Below, in pieces: positions 45,231 to 56,400 of a stretch of 64,000 nt of DNA. This DNA is from Culex pipiens pallens. Its lineage: Eukaryota > Arthropoda > Insecta > Diptera > Culicidae. The stretch is taken from contig NC_068937.1 in NCBI RefSeq assembly GCF_016801865.2, positions 97,363,982 through 97,427,981 of the forward strand. Reading direction: 5' to 3'. The number at the start of each line of letters is the position of its first letter. Position 1 is the stretch's first letter. The notes below the pieces were generated by a model. The model saw only the letters and a list, made by a program, of their open reading frames with translations. It was not told the DNA's origin and made no database searches. The translations under genes and the position numbers were made by a program.

Positions 45231-45763
45231 GTCATTCGGCTGAATAATCATATCCAAATCATATCTAGAGTTTTGTTGTTGAAACAAAGGGAATCTCATG
45301 ACAGATATCATACTCAAAAAATCTGTGAAAATTCATAAAATAATTAATTGTGGAATATTCAAAAGTTTAACTTTCAATGTAAAATTTTGAAAACAAATTA
45401 ATTAAAAAAGTAGTTAATTAAACCTTATTTTTTCAGAAAATAAAGATTAAAGCAAATTTAAGACAACAAAATATTCTAACATTTTAAATTTCAAATTAAA
45501 AATCAACATTAACGCAAGTTTTATGGAGAAACCCCATCTGGACCTGTTTAATTATTTTTGATTTTTTTAAATTAAAATGCATGTGTTTCTGAAGACTCCA
45601 AAGTCCATGCTTTGAAGAAGCTAAGAACTTAAAAGACTTTAAATAATTTTAAAATGTTCGAATGTTTAAATTAATCGTAAAAATTCAAAATATCTGAATA
45701 ATTTAAAAATGAAATTTAATGTTTGATATTTTTGAAATTTACAAATATCAAGAATTAAAAGAA
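45231..45763. other. AT-rich intergenic DNA
   Basis: Nothing beyond low-complexity sequence was recognised. Confidence 0.5.
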
Positions 45764-45765
45764 TA

Positions 45766-45876
45766 CACTCAAAACCCGATGGTTTGACACAAACTGTTGT
45801 CAAACGAAAGGGGTCACTTTTTAGTTTGACACCCATTTTACAAACGAAAAAGTGACCAACCACCGGGGGCTGAGTG
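45766..45876. mobile_element. TA-flanked MITE (CACTCAA termini), copy 2 (111 bp)
   Basis: The ends CACTCAAAACCCGATGGTTTG and CCACCGGGGGCTGAGTG are inverted, with TA at 45764-45765 and 45877-45878. The interior shares TTGTCAAACGAA and CACTTTTTAGTTTGACAC with the copy at 26305 but is about half as long. Confidence 0.8.
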
Positions 45877-45878
45877 TA

Positions 45879-46948
45879 ATACAACATAAAAATTTAAGAG
45901 ATTAAAAATTGTAGAACCTAAGAATTCAAAATTATTAAATTTTTTTTTTAGAATTTAGAGTTTTAGAACTTTAAAATTCTGAAATACTAAAATTCTTAAT
46001 TTCTATAAATCTTTAATTCTAAAATTAAATTGATACGCAGATGGGAAGGAACGCAAAACTCCATACAAAAAAACGCCCAAGAAACGGTCAAGGAAAGGGT
46101 CACGAAAAGATTTTTCTTAAGCGGTACGCAGCTGAAAAGTAACAGAAACGGAAAGATTGCGTTTGACGTTTCTTCGCGCGGTGCTTGTTTGTAATATGTT
46201 TTGATGAAAAAATCAAAGAATTGTAATTTTTCTTTTTGAATGCGACTGATAATTACAAACGTTTTAATAATTTTGTATTGGAGATAATAATATTTAAAAT
46301 TCCCGCCGAATCTCAAAAAGCAGAATATTGAAACTAAAAGGACAGATTTAGTTTTTCGGTCGAAATGGAGTAAAAAAAGAAGTTGTCTTTATAGATGTTG
46401 ACCATCGTGTCACCAACAATTTATTGCTAGTACCAACCAGCTACCTCTGGATTATGAGTCCCCTGCACTGTCCGATTTATCCACAGTCGCGGGACCAAAA
46501 TGAAGTAAATCAGAGTGAAATTAAACTTGACAATAATCATACAAATATCTATGTTCTTACTGAAAATACAATAATAATCTGAAATTTTGAAATCCAACCA
46601 ACGACAAATTCAAAAATGTGAAAAAACAAATATTTCAGCAATTTCAAATAACATTTTTTTTTGAATAATAAAGAAAATTTCAACAAAAATCTGAAATTTG
46701 GAAAATCAAAATAAAAAATATGCAGAATTGAATAATAATTTTAATGTTTAACGTTTTTATAAATTCCATAGATCAAAAATGTTAAAATTCGAAACGAATG
46801 TACAAGTCGAAATTCCAAAAGTTTAAAAAATCGGAAATATAGAAATTCGTAAATACAAATTTACGAAAACCTCGAAATTATAACAATCAAAAACTCTATT
46901 TCTTCCAAAATTAAAAAATCTTGAATTAAAATTTAAATAAATTTAAAA
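45879..46948. other. AT-rich low-complexity DNA leading into the 8-bp array
   Basis: Much of it consists of loosely repeated AAATTC/TTTAAAATT-like words that become more regular toward 46950, as if the tandem array had a decayed shoulder. No gene is supported. Confidence 0.5.
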
Positions 46949-48310
46949 AATTTAAGAATTTAAGAATTTAAAAATTGAAAAATTTAAAAATTTAAGAATT
47001 TAAGAATTTAAGAATTTAAGAATTTAAGAATTTAAGAATTTAAGAATTTAAGAATTTAAGAATTTAAGAATTTAAGAATTTAAGAATTTAAGAATTTAAG
47101 AATTTAAGAATTTAAGAATTTAAGAATTTAAGAATTTAAGAATTTAAGAATTTAAGAATTTAAGAATTTAAGAATTTAAGAATTTAAGAATTTAAGAATT
47201 TAAAAATTTAAGAATTTAAGAATTTAAGAATTTAAGAATTTAAGAATTTAAGAATTTAAGAATTTAAGAATTTAAGAATTTAAGAATTTAAGAATTTAAG
47301 AATTTAAGAATTTAAGAATTTAAGAATTTAAGAATTTAAGAATTTAAGAATTTAAGAATTTAAGAATTTAAGAATTTAAGAATTTAAGAATTTAAGAATT
47401 TAAGAATTTAAGAATTTAAGAATTTAAGAATTTAAGAATTTAAGAATTTAAGAATTTAAGAATTTAAGAATTTAAGAATTTAAGAATTTAAGAATTTAAG
47501 AATTTAAGAATTTAAGAATTTAAGAATTTAAGAATTTAAGAATTTAAGAATTTAAGAATTTAAGAATTTAAGAATTTAAGAATTTAAGAATTTAAGAATT
47601 TAAGAATTTAAGAATTTAAGAATTTAAGAATTTAAGAATTTAAGAATTTAAGAATTTAAGAATTTAAGAATTTAAGAATTTAAGAATTTAAGAATTTAAG
47701 AATTTAAGAATTTAAGAATTTAAGAATTTAAGAATTTAAGAATTTAAGAATTTAAGAATTTAAGAATTTAAGAATTTAAGAATTTAAGAATTTAAGAATT
47801 TAAGAATTTAAGAATTTAAGAATTTAAGAATTTAAGAATTTAAGAATTTAAGAATTTAAGAATTTAAGAATTTAAGAATTTAAGAATTTAAGAATTTAAG
47901 AATTTAAGAATTTAAGAATTTAAGAATTTAAGAATTTAAGAATTTAAGAATTTAAGAATTTAAGAATTTAAGAATTTAAGAATTTAAGAATTTAAGAATT
48001 TAAGAATTTAAGAATTTAAGAATTTAAGAATTTAAGAATTTAAGAATTTAAGAATTTAAGAATTTAAGAATTTAAGAATTTAAGAATTTAAGAATTTTTC
48101 AGAATTTAAGAATTTAAGAATTTAAGAATTTAAGAATTTAAGAATTTAAGAATTTAAGAATTTAAGAATTTAAGAATTTAAGAATTTAAGAATTTAAGAA
48201 TTTAAGAATTTAAGAATTTAAGAATTTAAGAATTTAAGAATTTAAGAATTTAAGAATTTAAGAATTTAAGAATTCAAGAATTTAAAGATTTAAAAATTTA
48301 AAAATTTAGG
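46949..48310. repeat. Near-perfect 8-bp array (AATTTAAG)n, roughly 160 units
   Basis: The unit AATTTAAG is repeated with almost no variation from about 46990 to 48280. Visible exceptions are AAAAATTT near 47202 and a TTTTTCAG interruption near 48097. The edges are degenerate. Such purity indicates recent expansion, and the assembled copy number may not be accurate. Confidence 0.95.
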
Positions 48311-48350
48311 AATTCCAGAAAAAAATTAAACATTTGTACCAGCCTTATTT

Positions 48351-49100
48351 TATAATTTCAAAATTTCCTAACTTCCTAATTTCCTAGTTTCCGAATATCC
48401 TAATTTCCTTATTTCCTAATTTCCATACTTCCAAATTTCCTGATTTCTTAACTTCCTAACTTCCTAAACTCCTAATTTCCTAGTTTCTTAATTTCCTGAT
48501 TTCCTAATTTCCTAACTTCTTAATTTCCTAACTTCTTAATTTCCTAACTTCCTAACTTCTTAATTTTCTAATTTCTTAGTTTGCTGATATCCTAATTTCC
48601 CAATTTCCTAACTTCCTAACTTCCACACTTCCTAATATTCTAATTTCCTAACTTCCTAATTTCCTAATTTCCTAATTTCCTAACTTCCTAATTTCCTAAC
48701 TTCCTATCTTCCTAATTTCTTAACTTCCTAATTTCCTAGTTTCCTGATATCCTAATTTCCCAATTTCCTAACTTCCTATTTTCCTAACTTCCTTATTTCC
48801 TAGTTTCCTAATATCCTAATTTAATTTCCTAACTTCCTAATTTCCTAGTCTCCTAATTTTAAATTTTTTCTTTATTTCCTAATTTCCTAACTTCCTAACA
48901 TCCTAATTTCCTTACATATTAATTTTCTAATTTCTTAATTTCTTTGTTTCATAATTTCCTAATTTTCTTATTTTCTGTATTTTACTTATTTGCTAATATC
49001 ATAATTTCCAAATTTCCTAATTCCCTTGTTTTCTAATTTCCTAATTTTTTAATTTCCTTATTTCATAATTACATAGTTTTTTGATTTCCTTATTTCATAA
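48351..49100. repeat. Degenerate 8-bp array (AATTTCCT)n
   Basis: TTTCCTAA/ACTTCCTA words recur at 8-bp spacing for about 750 bp, with many substitutions. It starts about 40 bp after the AATTTAAG array ends. The two units share AATTT and differ in the last three bases. Confidence 0.9.
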
Positions 49101-49499
49101 TTACATATTTTTTTAATTTCAGTTTTTCTTGTTTTAGAATTTAAGAATTTCTAAATTTGCTTTTATTTATTGATTTCTTAATTTTGTTTATAATTGTTGT
49201 TAAAAGTTTTTGAATAAACATTTTTAATCTATTTAATTTTAACTTTTGAATATTTTTAATCTTTTTATTTTTTCCTCGAAAGAACCTCAAGCGCGCACAC
49301 CGTCAATCGCGCTCATACCGAACTGTCAACTTTTCTTGGGGGGGTCACGAAAAGAACACGCAACATTTCTTGACCGCGTTCCTTCCGATCAGCATACCGT
49401 ACTTTAATAACTTTCCGTTATTTCTGATGTTTGCCATAATTTCTACCCTCTGGCGCGGCAGCGGCGGTTACCATAAACCCATCGTTCTGTCACATTCTG

Positions 49500-49806
49500 C
49501 CATCTTCTGCTTTACCGTCTGTCCGCGGCGCCCCGGTTGCCACGCACACCACCACCCGAGCCGCATCATTTTGGCGCTTGTTGTTTCTTGTTTCGCTCGC
49601 GCTTCGGCTTTCGCTTGCCTCATTCCACCGCGAACCTTCAACCAAACCAGTACAAAAGTTCTCCGCAGCTCTCGCTCGTGTTTGTGTGCGTGCGTTTGCC
49701 CTCCTTCGACAGAAAGCAAGCCAAGAGGAAAATTAGTGAATTTTACTGCTGAACTCGCGCAAGGGTGAAAAAGTTTTATTTTTCGTGACGCTCTCAAGGC
49801 AAAAAG
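49500..49806 (+). other. tacc: Probable non-coding first exon and promoter of the tacc gene
   Basis: A GC-richer stretch ends in a strong donor, CAAAAAG|GTAAGT (exon end 49806), with no long frame continuing across it. The next acceptor of matching quality on the plus strand is at 53460, directly before the predicted tacc start codon. The link is inferred from order, strand and splice signals only. The transcription start was not located. Confidence 0.45.
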
Positions 49807-51010
49807 GTAAGTGCGATATTTTTGCAAGGTTAGAGTAGATTCCGGGGCGGTGGGTTGGATTTTTAGCGCGGCCGGAAGTGGCTCGGCGGCGCCGTGAAAA
49901 ATGCCCAAAGCCGGACCACATTTTTATATAATGGCGTCGCTTTTTCGGCCTTTGGCTTGCAGCGATGAAAGTGGCCTGCTTGGCGCGCGTTTGAAAATTT
50001 ATTTTTGTATTTTTTGTGTGAAGGACTTTTTGCGCGTCGGTTTTTTGGGTTGAAATAATTTGTTAATTTACAATCATAAATTAGGGAAATATTTTTCAAG
50101 ATATTTTTTATGCGTCGCAATGCCGGCATCTTGGAAAATTCAATTAAAATTTAATGATGGCTTCAGCAAGCCTTGCTCATTACGTCAAATTTATGATCGA
50201 TTGATTTCGCCACTCTTTCGCTTTGAAATACAAGAATCATCACAGAATTTCACCCTTTTTTTGATAAGATAAAAATAAGCCAATAATAAATAAAAAGCAT
50301 CGAATCGCGCGCGCGGCCCGTATTTTGATTCAAAAACATTTTTGTAACCGCCAAAATTTCCTGCCCAAGCTGTTGCGGGGTAGGCTTGCTCTGTCATTCA
50401 CACACGAACCGGCATAAAGTGTTAGTGTGTGTGTGAGTGAGAGAGCTTTCGAGGTTAAGACCCTTCTCGCTTGCCGCATGCACACTGAGGTGAGCTTTCT
50501 TGAAACAACCAACATTACGGTAGGGTGGTTATTTGAGCGAAAAATAAATTAAAAATATGCTGAATTTAAAATTATCCAGATTTTTTTAAAGATTCTATTT
50601 TATTTAATTTTATTTTACCGTATTCTGCATTCCTGGTTTTGTCCTCTTTCGTGATTGTACAATGAAAGCGATGCTTTTTCAAAGCGTGTAAACAAACGGT
50701 AGCCATCTTGGAAATTATGATTTTGGCGCGAGATGCCATTTTTGTTCATAGCGTAAGCGTTTATCTTATTCAAAAATATAAGAAAATCCAATTCATTGTT
50801 TTTTTTTCTTAATAAACAACAGAAAATTAACTCTTTTTAAAATTTATACTAACTTAGCAATCTATTTTTATCAACTTTGTAGTTTTAAACCAGCAAAGTT
50901 ACTTTTTTAGAGGAATCTTCAAATGATGCGGCTTGCCTGAGAAAAAAAATACAATCTGTTTCAGTCGAAAACGCGTTTGATAATTTCATGATTTATTATT
51001 GATAGCTATA
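49807..51010. other. Probable first intron of tacc, left part
   Basis: AT-rich, with a GTGTGTGTGAGTGAGAGAGA-like microsatellite near 50426-50446. No coding exon is supported. Confidence 0.45.
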
Positions 51011-51102
51011 ATTCTTGAGTTTTTTTTTGCAATGGTCCTATAAGCTATTGTGTGTTATATATTTATAGAACTTTTTTCAAAAAAAAAAAAAAACTATTGA
51101 AT
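51011..51102. repeat. ~75-bp palindromic element, copy 2
   Basis: ATTCTTGAGTTTTTTTT faces AAAAAACTATTGAAT, with inner GGTCCTATAAGCTATTGTG and TTTATAGAAC. It is the same plan as the copy at 3064, with a longer poly-A. Confidence 0.5.
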
Positions 51103-51487
51103 TGATCCTCTATAAACGAGAATTTTATATTATTCAAATAGTTAAAGCACAAGTTTTGTTTTTAAAATGACAAATTGCTAGTGTTAATTTTCATTCCTGC
51201 GAACATTCATGCCTTTTCAAATGAAATTAGTTAGACGAAAATTCCTTCAAATTATGTAATTTTAACCTAAATTTAAAAACGTTATCACATGCTCTAGAAG
51301 TGTCAATATCTTCGCAAATACTTAACCAAACCGGTATGTAATCAACTGAAATCACTGTCCCCAAGTGAATTGTAATTAAATTTAAAACTTTAGTCGTTAA
51401 AAAAGACTATTCAGTTTGAGTCAAATCTGCTTTGAGTCAGTTTTGCAATTATCTTTCAATCCTTCTTCCGAAAAAAAAATCACATTT

Positions 51488-51565
51488 CCAGAGTTTTTTT
51501 TGAAAAGGACCGATAAACTATTGTCTTTCATATGTTTATAGGACCTAATAAAAAAAAACTCGAGA
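51488..51565. repeat. ~75-bp palindromic element, copy 3
   Basis: CCAGAGTTTTTTTTGAAAAG faces AAAAAAAACTCGAGA around GACCGATAAACTATTGTC and TTTATAGGACC. Confidence 0.55.
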
Positions 51566-51730
51566 TTTTATGGCTGTGTTGCTTAGAAATTTTATTCATC
51601 ATTTTAAAATCATATAAATTTGAAATAAATATCATCTGAAAACGTAACCTCGAAACCGAATAATAAATTACACTTATATTATCGGTAAAAAAAAATCAGC
51701 TTTGGAAAAAAAAAATCATTAAAAATTAGA

Positions 51731-52032
51731 CAGTCCAGACTCGATTATTCGAAGGTTGCTTAAGAACTTAATAATCGAATCATGGACAAACAATTATATC
51801 TCTTTGTATTTTTGCAAAAAACGAGTTCTACGACCCCACTTCAGTGGTTGTTTGCATGTTACGGTACCTAATGCATTTTCTCAATATTTTATCACCGCCA
51901 TTTTGGCCACCATCTTGTTTTTATAATTGCCAAATCAATTTGGAGCTTTTTTGAGCATCTGGATTAAAGTCCGATAAAATCATGCTGGAAAGTCGAACGG
52001 TTAGATGACGCCCAAGGACTTTTTTGTCAATA
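51731..52032. mobile_element. Truncated CAGTCCAGACTCG MITE
   Basis: It begins CAGTCCAGACTCGATTATTC and continues with the family interior (TCACCGCCATTTTGGCCACC). Instead of the usual right end it abuts the TA that precedes the intact copy at 52033, so the younger copy probably replaced or hit it. Confidence 0.65.
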
Positions 52033-52447
52033 CAGTCCAGACTCGATTATCCGAAGCCTCGATTATCCGAAGTTCGATTATCAGAAGGTTTGTATGGGAC
52101 TTCGAATAATCGAATCACGAACAAATTTTTTTTTCGTTTTTTCCTTTTTCTTGTTTTAAACATCAAATTTGAGTTCTGCAACCCCATTTTAGTCAAATAT
52201 GAATAGTTGATTGCCTATTAAATAATAAAATGCATTTTTTTTTCAATATTTCAACACCGCCATATTGGCCGCCATCTTGGATTTAAAAGTTTTAAATCAC
52301 TTTAACGTAGTTTAGGGGTCACACTTAAACTCGACAATAAAAAAATAGGCAATGAAAAAAAAAATATTTTCGTGATTCGATTATCCGAAGTTTCGATTAT
52401 CCGAAGTGAAATTTTTCCAAGGCCTTCGGATAATCGAGTCTGGACTG
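52033..52447. mobile_element. TA-flanked MITE of the CAGTCCAGACTCG family, copy 3
   Basis: Complete inverted ends are flanked by TA on both sides (52031-52032 and 52448-52449). The GATTATCCGAAG motif is repeated three times at the left end and twice at the right. Interior CACCGCCATATTGGCCGCCA matches the other copies. Confidence 0.88.
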
Positions 52448-52489
52448 TATTTACAATTGCAGTACATCCGAGAGTTCCCGAAAATGTAT

Positions 52490-52652
52490 TACAAAAACTA
52501 AAGCGGCCAGCCCTACTGCGTTGTGTTTAATGCAAAAAGGATTCTGAGAACGGATCACATTTCAAAAAATCAACAGAGGAGTAAGGATGGGTGGACATAC
52601 CGTGCCATACGCTCAAGTTTACAACATTAATTGATGTTGTGTAGAGTGTGCA
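52490..52652 (+). repeat. Dispersed repeat pair, plus-strand copy
   Basis: Partner of the inverted copy at 41899. The clearest shared block is CCCTACTGCGTTGTGTTTAA followed by GGATTCTGAGAACGGATCAC. Confidence 0.6.
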
Positions 52653-52932
52653 CCCTCAATGTAAATCTATTTAGTCTATCCATTGCTCAGTAAACAACAG
52701 ATCTAAATTTGTTCGGTTTGCCAGACAAAAGCGTAATAAGATAGAAAGACACACAAATATCAGAAGTTGTACAAAATTCGATTTACACTATTACTGTGGA
52801 ATCTCATAGCTTATACTGCCCATGTTTGCATAAGTGGTCCATATGCAAAAACAGCAAGCTGAGAAAAACGCCACCTATGAGTCATGGATTTCCTATGCAG
52901 AAGGACCCTTTTGAAAATTTTAACTTGAATTA

Positions 52933-53302
52933 CAGTCCAGACTCGATTATCCGAAGGCCTTAGCAAAATTTCACTTCGGATAATCGAATCACGAAAAATG
53001 TTTTTTTTTCGTTGTCTTATTTTTTTAGTATGACCCTTAAACTGTTCTAAAGTGATTAAGAATTTGTAAATCCAAGATGGCGGCCAAGACGGCGTTGATA
53101 AAATATTGAAAAAGTGCATTTTTTTCATTTTACAGGCAATCGACCATTCAAATTTGACTAAAATGGGGTCGCAGAACTCGAATTTGATGTTTAAAGTAAG
53201 AAAAAAAAACGGAAACAATTTGTTTTTGTTCGTGATTTGATTATCCGAAGTCCCATGCAAACCTTCGGATAATCGAGGCTTCGGATAATCGAGTCTGGAC
53301 TG
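52933..53302. mobile_element. TA-flanked MITE of the CAGTCCAGACTCG family, copy 4
   Basis: Complete inverted ends are flanked by TA (52931-52932 and 53303-53304). The interior contains CCAAGATGGCGGCCAAGACG, with YY1-like AAGATGGCGGC. It ends about 160 bp before the AT-hook exon of tacc. Confidence 0.88.
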
Positions 53303-53472
53303 TAACTCAAAAGTGAAGAAAGTGAAACAACACAAACAAGTGTGGAACATTTATGCGTACAGGGACAGTAAAACTTTCGACTTGTTAACAAGACAATATG
53401 ATTTCACTCTTTTACGGATCTCAACATGAGCGTTTTCCCCCTCCTTTATCTTCCTCGCAGCAACACACAACC

Positions 53473-56400
53473 ATGTCTGAGGATGAGTCCAAGATCACTT
53501 CGGAGGAGGAGGAGCAGGAGGACGAGCCCGAGGTGAAGACCCCCAAGGGAAAGCGAGGCCGACCGGCGAAGGGAGCCGCCAAGACGCCCACCCCCAAGAA
53601 GGCCGGCAAGAAGGAGGTTGACGAGGTAAGCGTGTTTTGATTTTTTTTTGTTTAAACTCACCGTGTGTTCCAGTTTCGTTTCGACGGTGAAGGCTTTTTT
53701 TTGGTTTTCTTGATTTTTGAGTTTTTAATATTTTTGCCTGTTTTTTTGCATGGCGTTGAAACGAAAACATTGTCTAACTAATAATCGTTTAGTTTTTCTT
53801 CCCTCTAAATTTGTCAAATGTTACATAATGCTGAATTAACTAAACATAATTTACGAACGCAGGTAAGTGACGATTGAGCTAATCGTGTTCTGTCAAACTA
53901 AAAAGAACAATTCGAATGAATTACAAGTCAAACTGTCAAAATTAGTGATGATTCGGTTGTTGAACGCTAACGGTAAGGAAAATTCTCTCCGATGCCGTCC
54001 GAGAAGGATTCGAAACAGAACACACACACTGCTCTAGAGATAGTTTAAACCGCAAACGGTCACTGTCACGACTTGCTGGAGTTCCGGAGGAGAACGGCAC
54101 CCATTTCCGCCCCCATGCATCCTTTCCCCCCCTCTGAAACGTATTGATAATAACCCCAAATAAAAGCATCTCAGTTCTTGTGGGTTTCGTGTTTCCTAAT
54201 CTGCTAACGATTGCCTGTGTGTTGCAAACAATGGCGAGGGCATTTTGAGAGGTTTGTTGTTGGGTTAAAAATCCCTCGGTTTTACATTACAAAAATATTT
54301 TTGTCGCCATGATTTTCCCCCAAAATAACATTTCCTAGAAAATTATTGCTTAAAATGGCATTCAACCCGATTTTGTAATATAAATAAATTTTATTTTTAG
54401 AATGTCAAAAAAATTATAGAAAAATATCTAATTTTTGCTGCATTCTGCCTTTTTTTGAAAATTCTATAGAATTAAACTCTAAAAGCCTGGAACTAAGCAA
54501 AAATTAATAAATAGATGTTAAGACAAAAATTTAATTCTTTAAATAAAAAAATTCAATTTAAGTCGTTTCTTATACAAAAATCGAATAAATTGAATGCAGA
54601 AAGAGTTTCTGTGGAATGGTTTCTGAAGATAAAATGTTAAGTCCAAAATTGGGGGTTTTAATCTTATAGAATTTATTCTTTCATATAAAAATGTCAAATA
54701 TTTTACTAGAAATCCAACTCAGCTTAGCTGAGTCTAGAACTCTTGAGTTCTAGAGGTCCGATAAACATTTGAAAGAAAAGCTTATAGGACCTTTAAAAAA
54801 ACTCCAGAACTCAACACTATAATAATTTTATTTCAATGTTATAGAAAAAATAGATGTGTTTTCTACTGAAATTTGCCCTGAATTTACTTGTTCGGAAGAT
54901 TGGCTGTGCTAGGATTTGATTAAATAGATTATAAAATTTGCTCTAAATTCACTTGAAAATTTTATTTGAAATAATTAAAATCAGTACGATTTCCTGTCAG
55001 TACGATTTAATTAAAATTATACGATTTCCTGTTGAAAATTTAGTTAAATCTGTATAAAATAAGTTAAAAAAAATATTTTAATTAAAATTCTAGAGTTTGG
55101 AAATATGAAAGACAATAATTTATAGGAACTTTAAAAAAAAAACTCTAGAATTCTTGATGCTAGAAAAGAATGCTAAGAAAAATTGTAACGGAAATTTTCA
55201 AACTCAATTTGAGGGACCACCCTAGTAAAATTTGAAAACTGGCACCAATACCAAAGCAATCTGAGCATAACTTCACACTTCCCTCTCCCTCTCTCTTTCT
55301 CCCGCATGTGTGTAACAACAACAAAAGCTTTTTCAAGCTGGAACTTTTCGTTTCCACACGCTTCTCACTCACACCAACACACTCGCCCAAACACTCCAGC
55401 CTTTCCAGCGTAAAACGTTGAACTCCTGCGGCATCTTTTTTCCACTGGGGCGGTTTGCCATAAAAAATTCCAACCCCCCCCCCCCCCCCCCTCCCTCTTT
55501 CATCACCCACCCAGCAGTGACAACTCTCCCCGTTGACGTTGTCATCGCAGCAAAACTATTCCACCACCCCCTCCCCTCGCGCGCAGCCTACTGTGAGGTC
55601 TGTCTGGAGGAGGCAATAAAACTACTCCAATTAAAGGGGATCGCCATTTTCGATTTCCAAGGGAAAATCCTCCGCCAGCTGTTTGCGTTAACCAGGCGCC
55701 GTTCCGTTCCGAGATTCCCGTGAAGTCGTGACCGTGTGTGCGTGTTTAACACCTCAAAAGTCCAGAAAAAGTAGAGAGTGTGTTCTGATTTTCGTTTCCA
55801 TTCTCCCTTCCCCGCCCGCGTCTTGCGTTCGGTCTCCTCGGAATTCCTGGCGTTGTAAACACACCAGGAACAGTCGGAGCAGCAGCTTCAGCAGCACGCG
55901 GTGGAGGAGGAGGTCGGATTGCCCACTCCGGAGGTTCAGATCGTCGTCAGCGACGAGGATTGCTTCGAGCAGCAGCAACAGGACCAACCTGACCCCCAAC
56001 AGTTTGAGTTCAAGGCACCGTTACCAGTGGAGTGCTTCCAGCAGCAACCGATTCCACTGGAGGCCGGATTCCCGGTGGCGCAACCTCCGGATCCGTTCCA
56101 GTTTCCCCAGTCACCACAGCCCGTCGACGACGGCGAGTTCCAGCCGTCGCAGAACTTCCAGTTTGCGGCGTCCGATTTCGATTTCCTCCTGTCGAAAGGC
56201 AACAACTCTCCCAGCTCTGGCCAGGCGGACGAGGTCCCGCGAGATTCACTGCTGCTACGGTTCGACCCGCTGTTGAAAGCTCCGGTCGTGGCACGACTAA
56301 GCACCACCAAGGAAGAGGAACCCCAGGAAGAACTCGGCGGCCTCGGTGGCGGCGGAGGTCTCGTAGAACTCTGTCAACCGCTCGTCCAAACTGCTCCCGC

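Larger units (their letters stand above)
53626..55867. other. Intron between the AT-hook exon and the TACC exon
   Basis: It contains two ~75-bp palindromic elements (54735-54812 and 55085-55153) and a C-tract of about 20 near 55474-55491. 55540-55800 is a GC-richer stretch that could be an alternative promoter or leader. The polypyrimidine tract TTTCCATTCTCCCTTCCCC precedes the final acceptor. Confidence 0.55.

Noticed and set aside
53861..53870. AG|GTAAGT site as a recursive splice site or microexon in the tacc intron
   Set aside because: The motif is present, but the pyrimidine tract is weak and distant and the intron is only about 2.2 kb. Recursive splicing is typical of very long introns.
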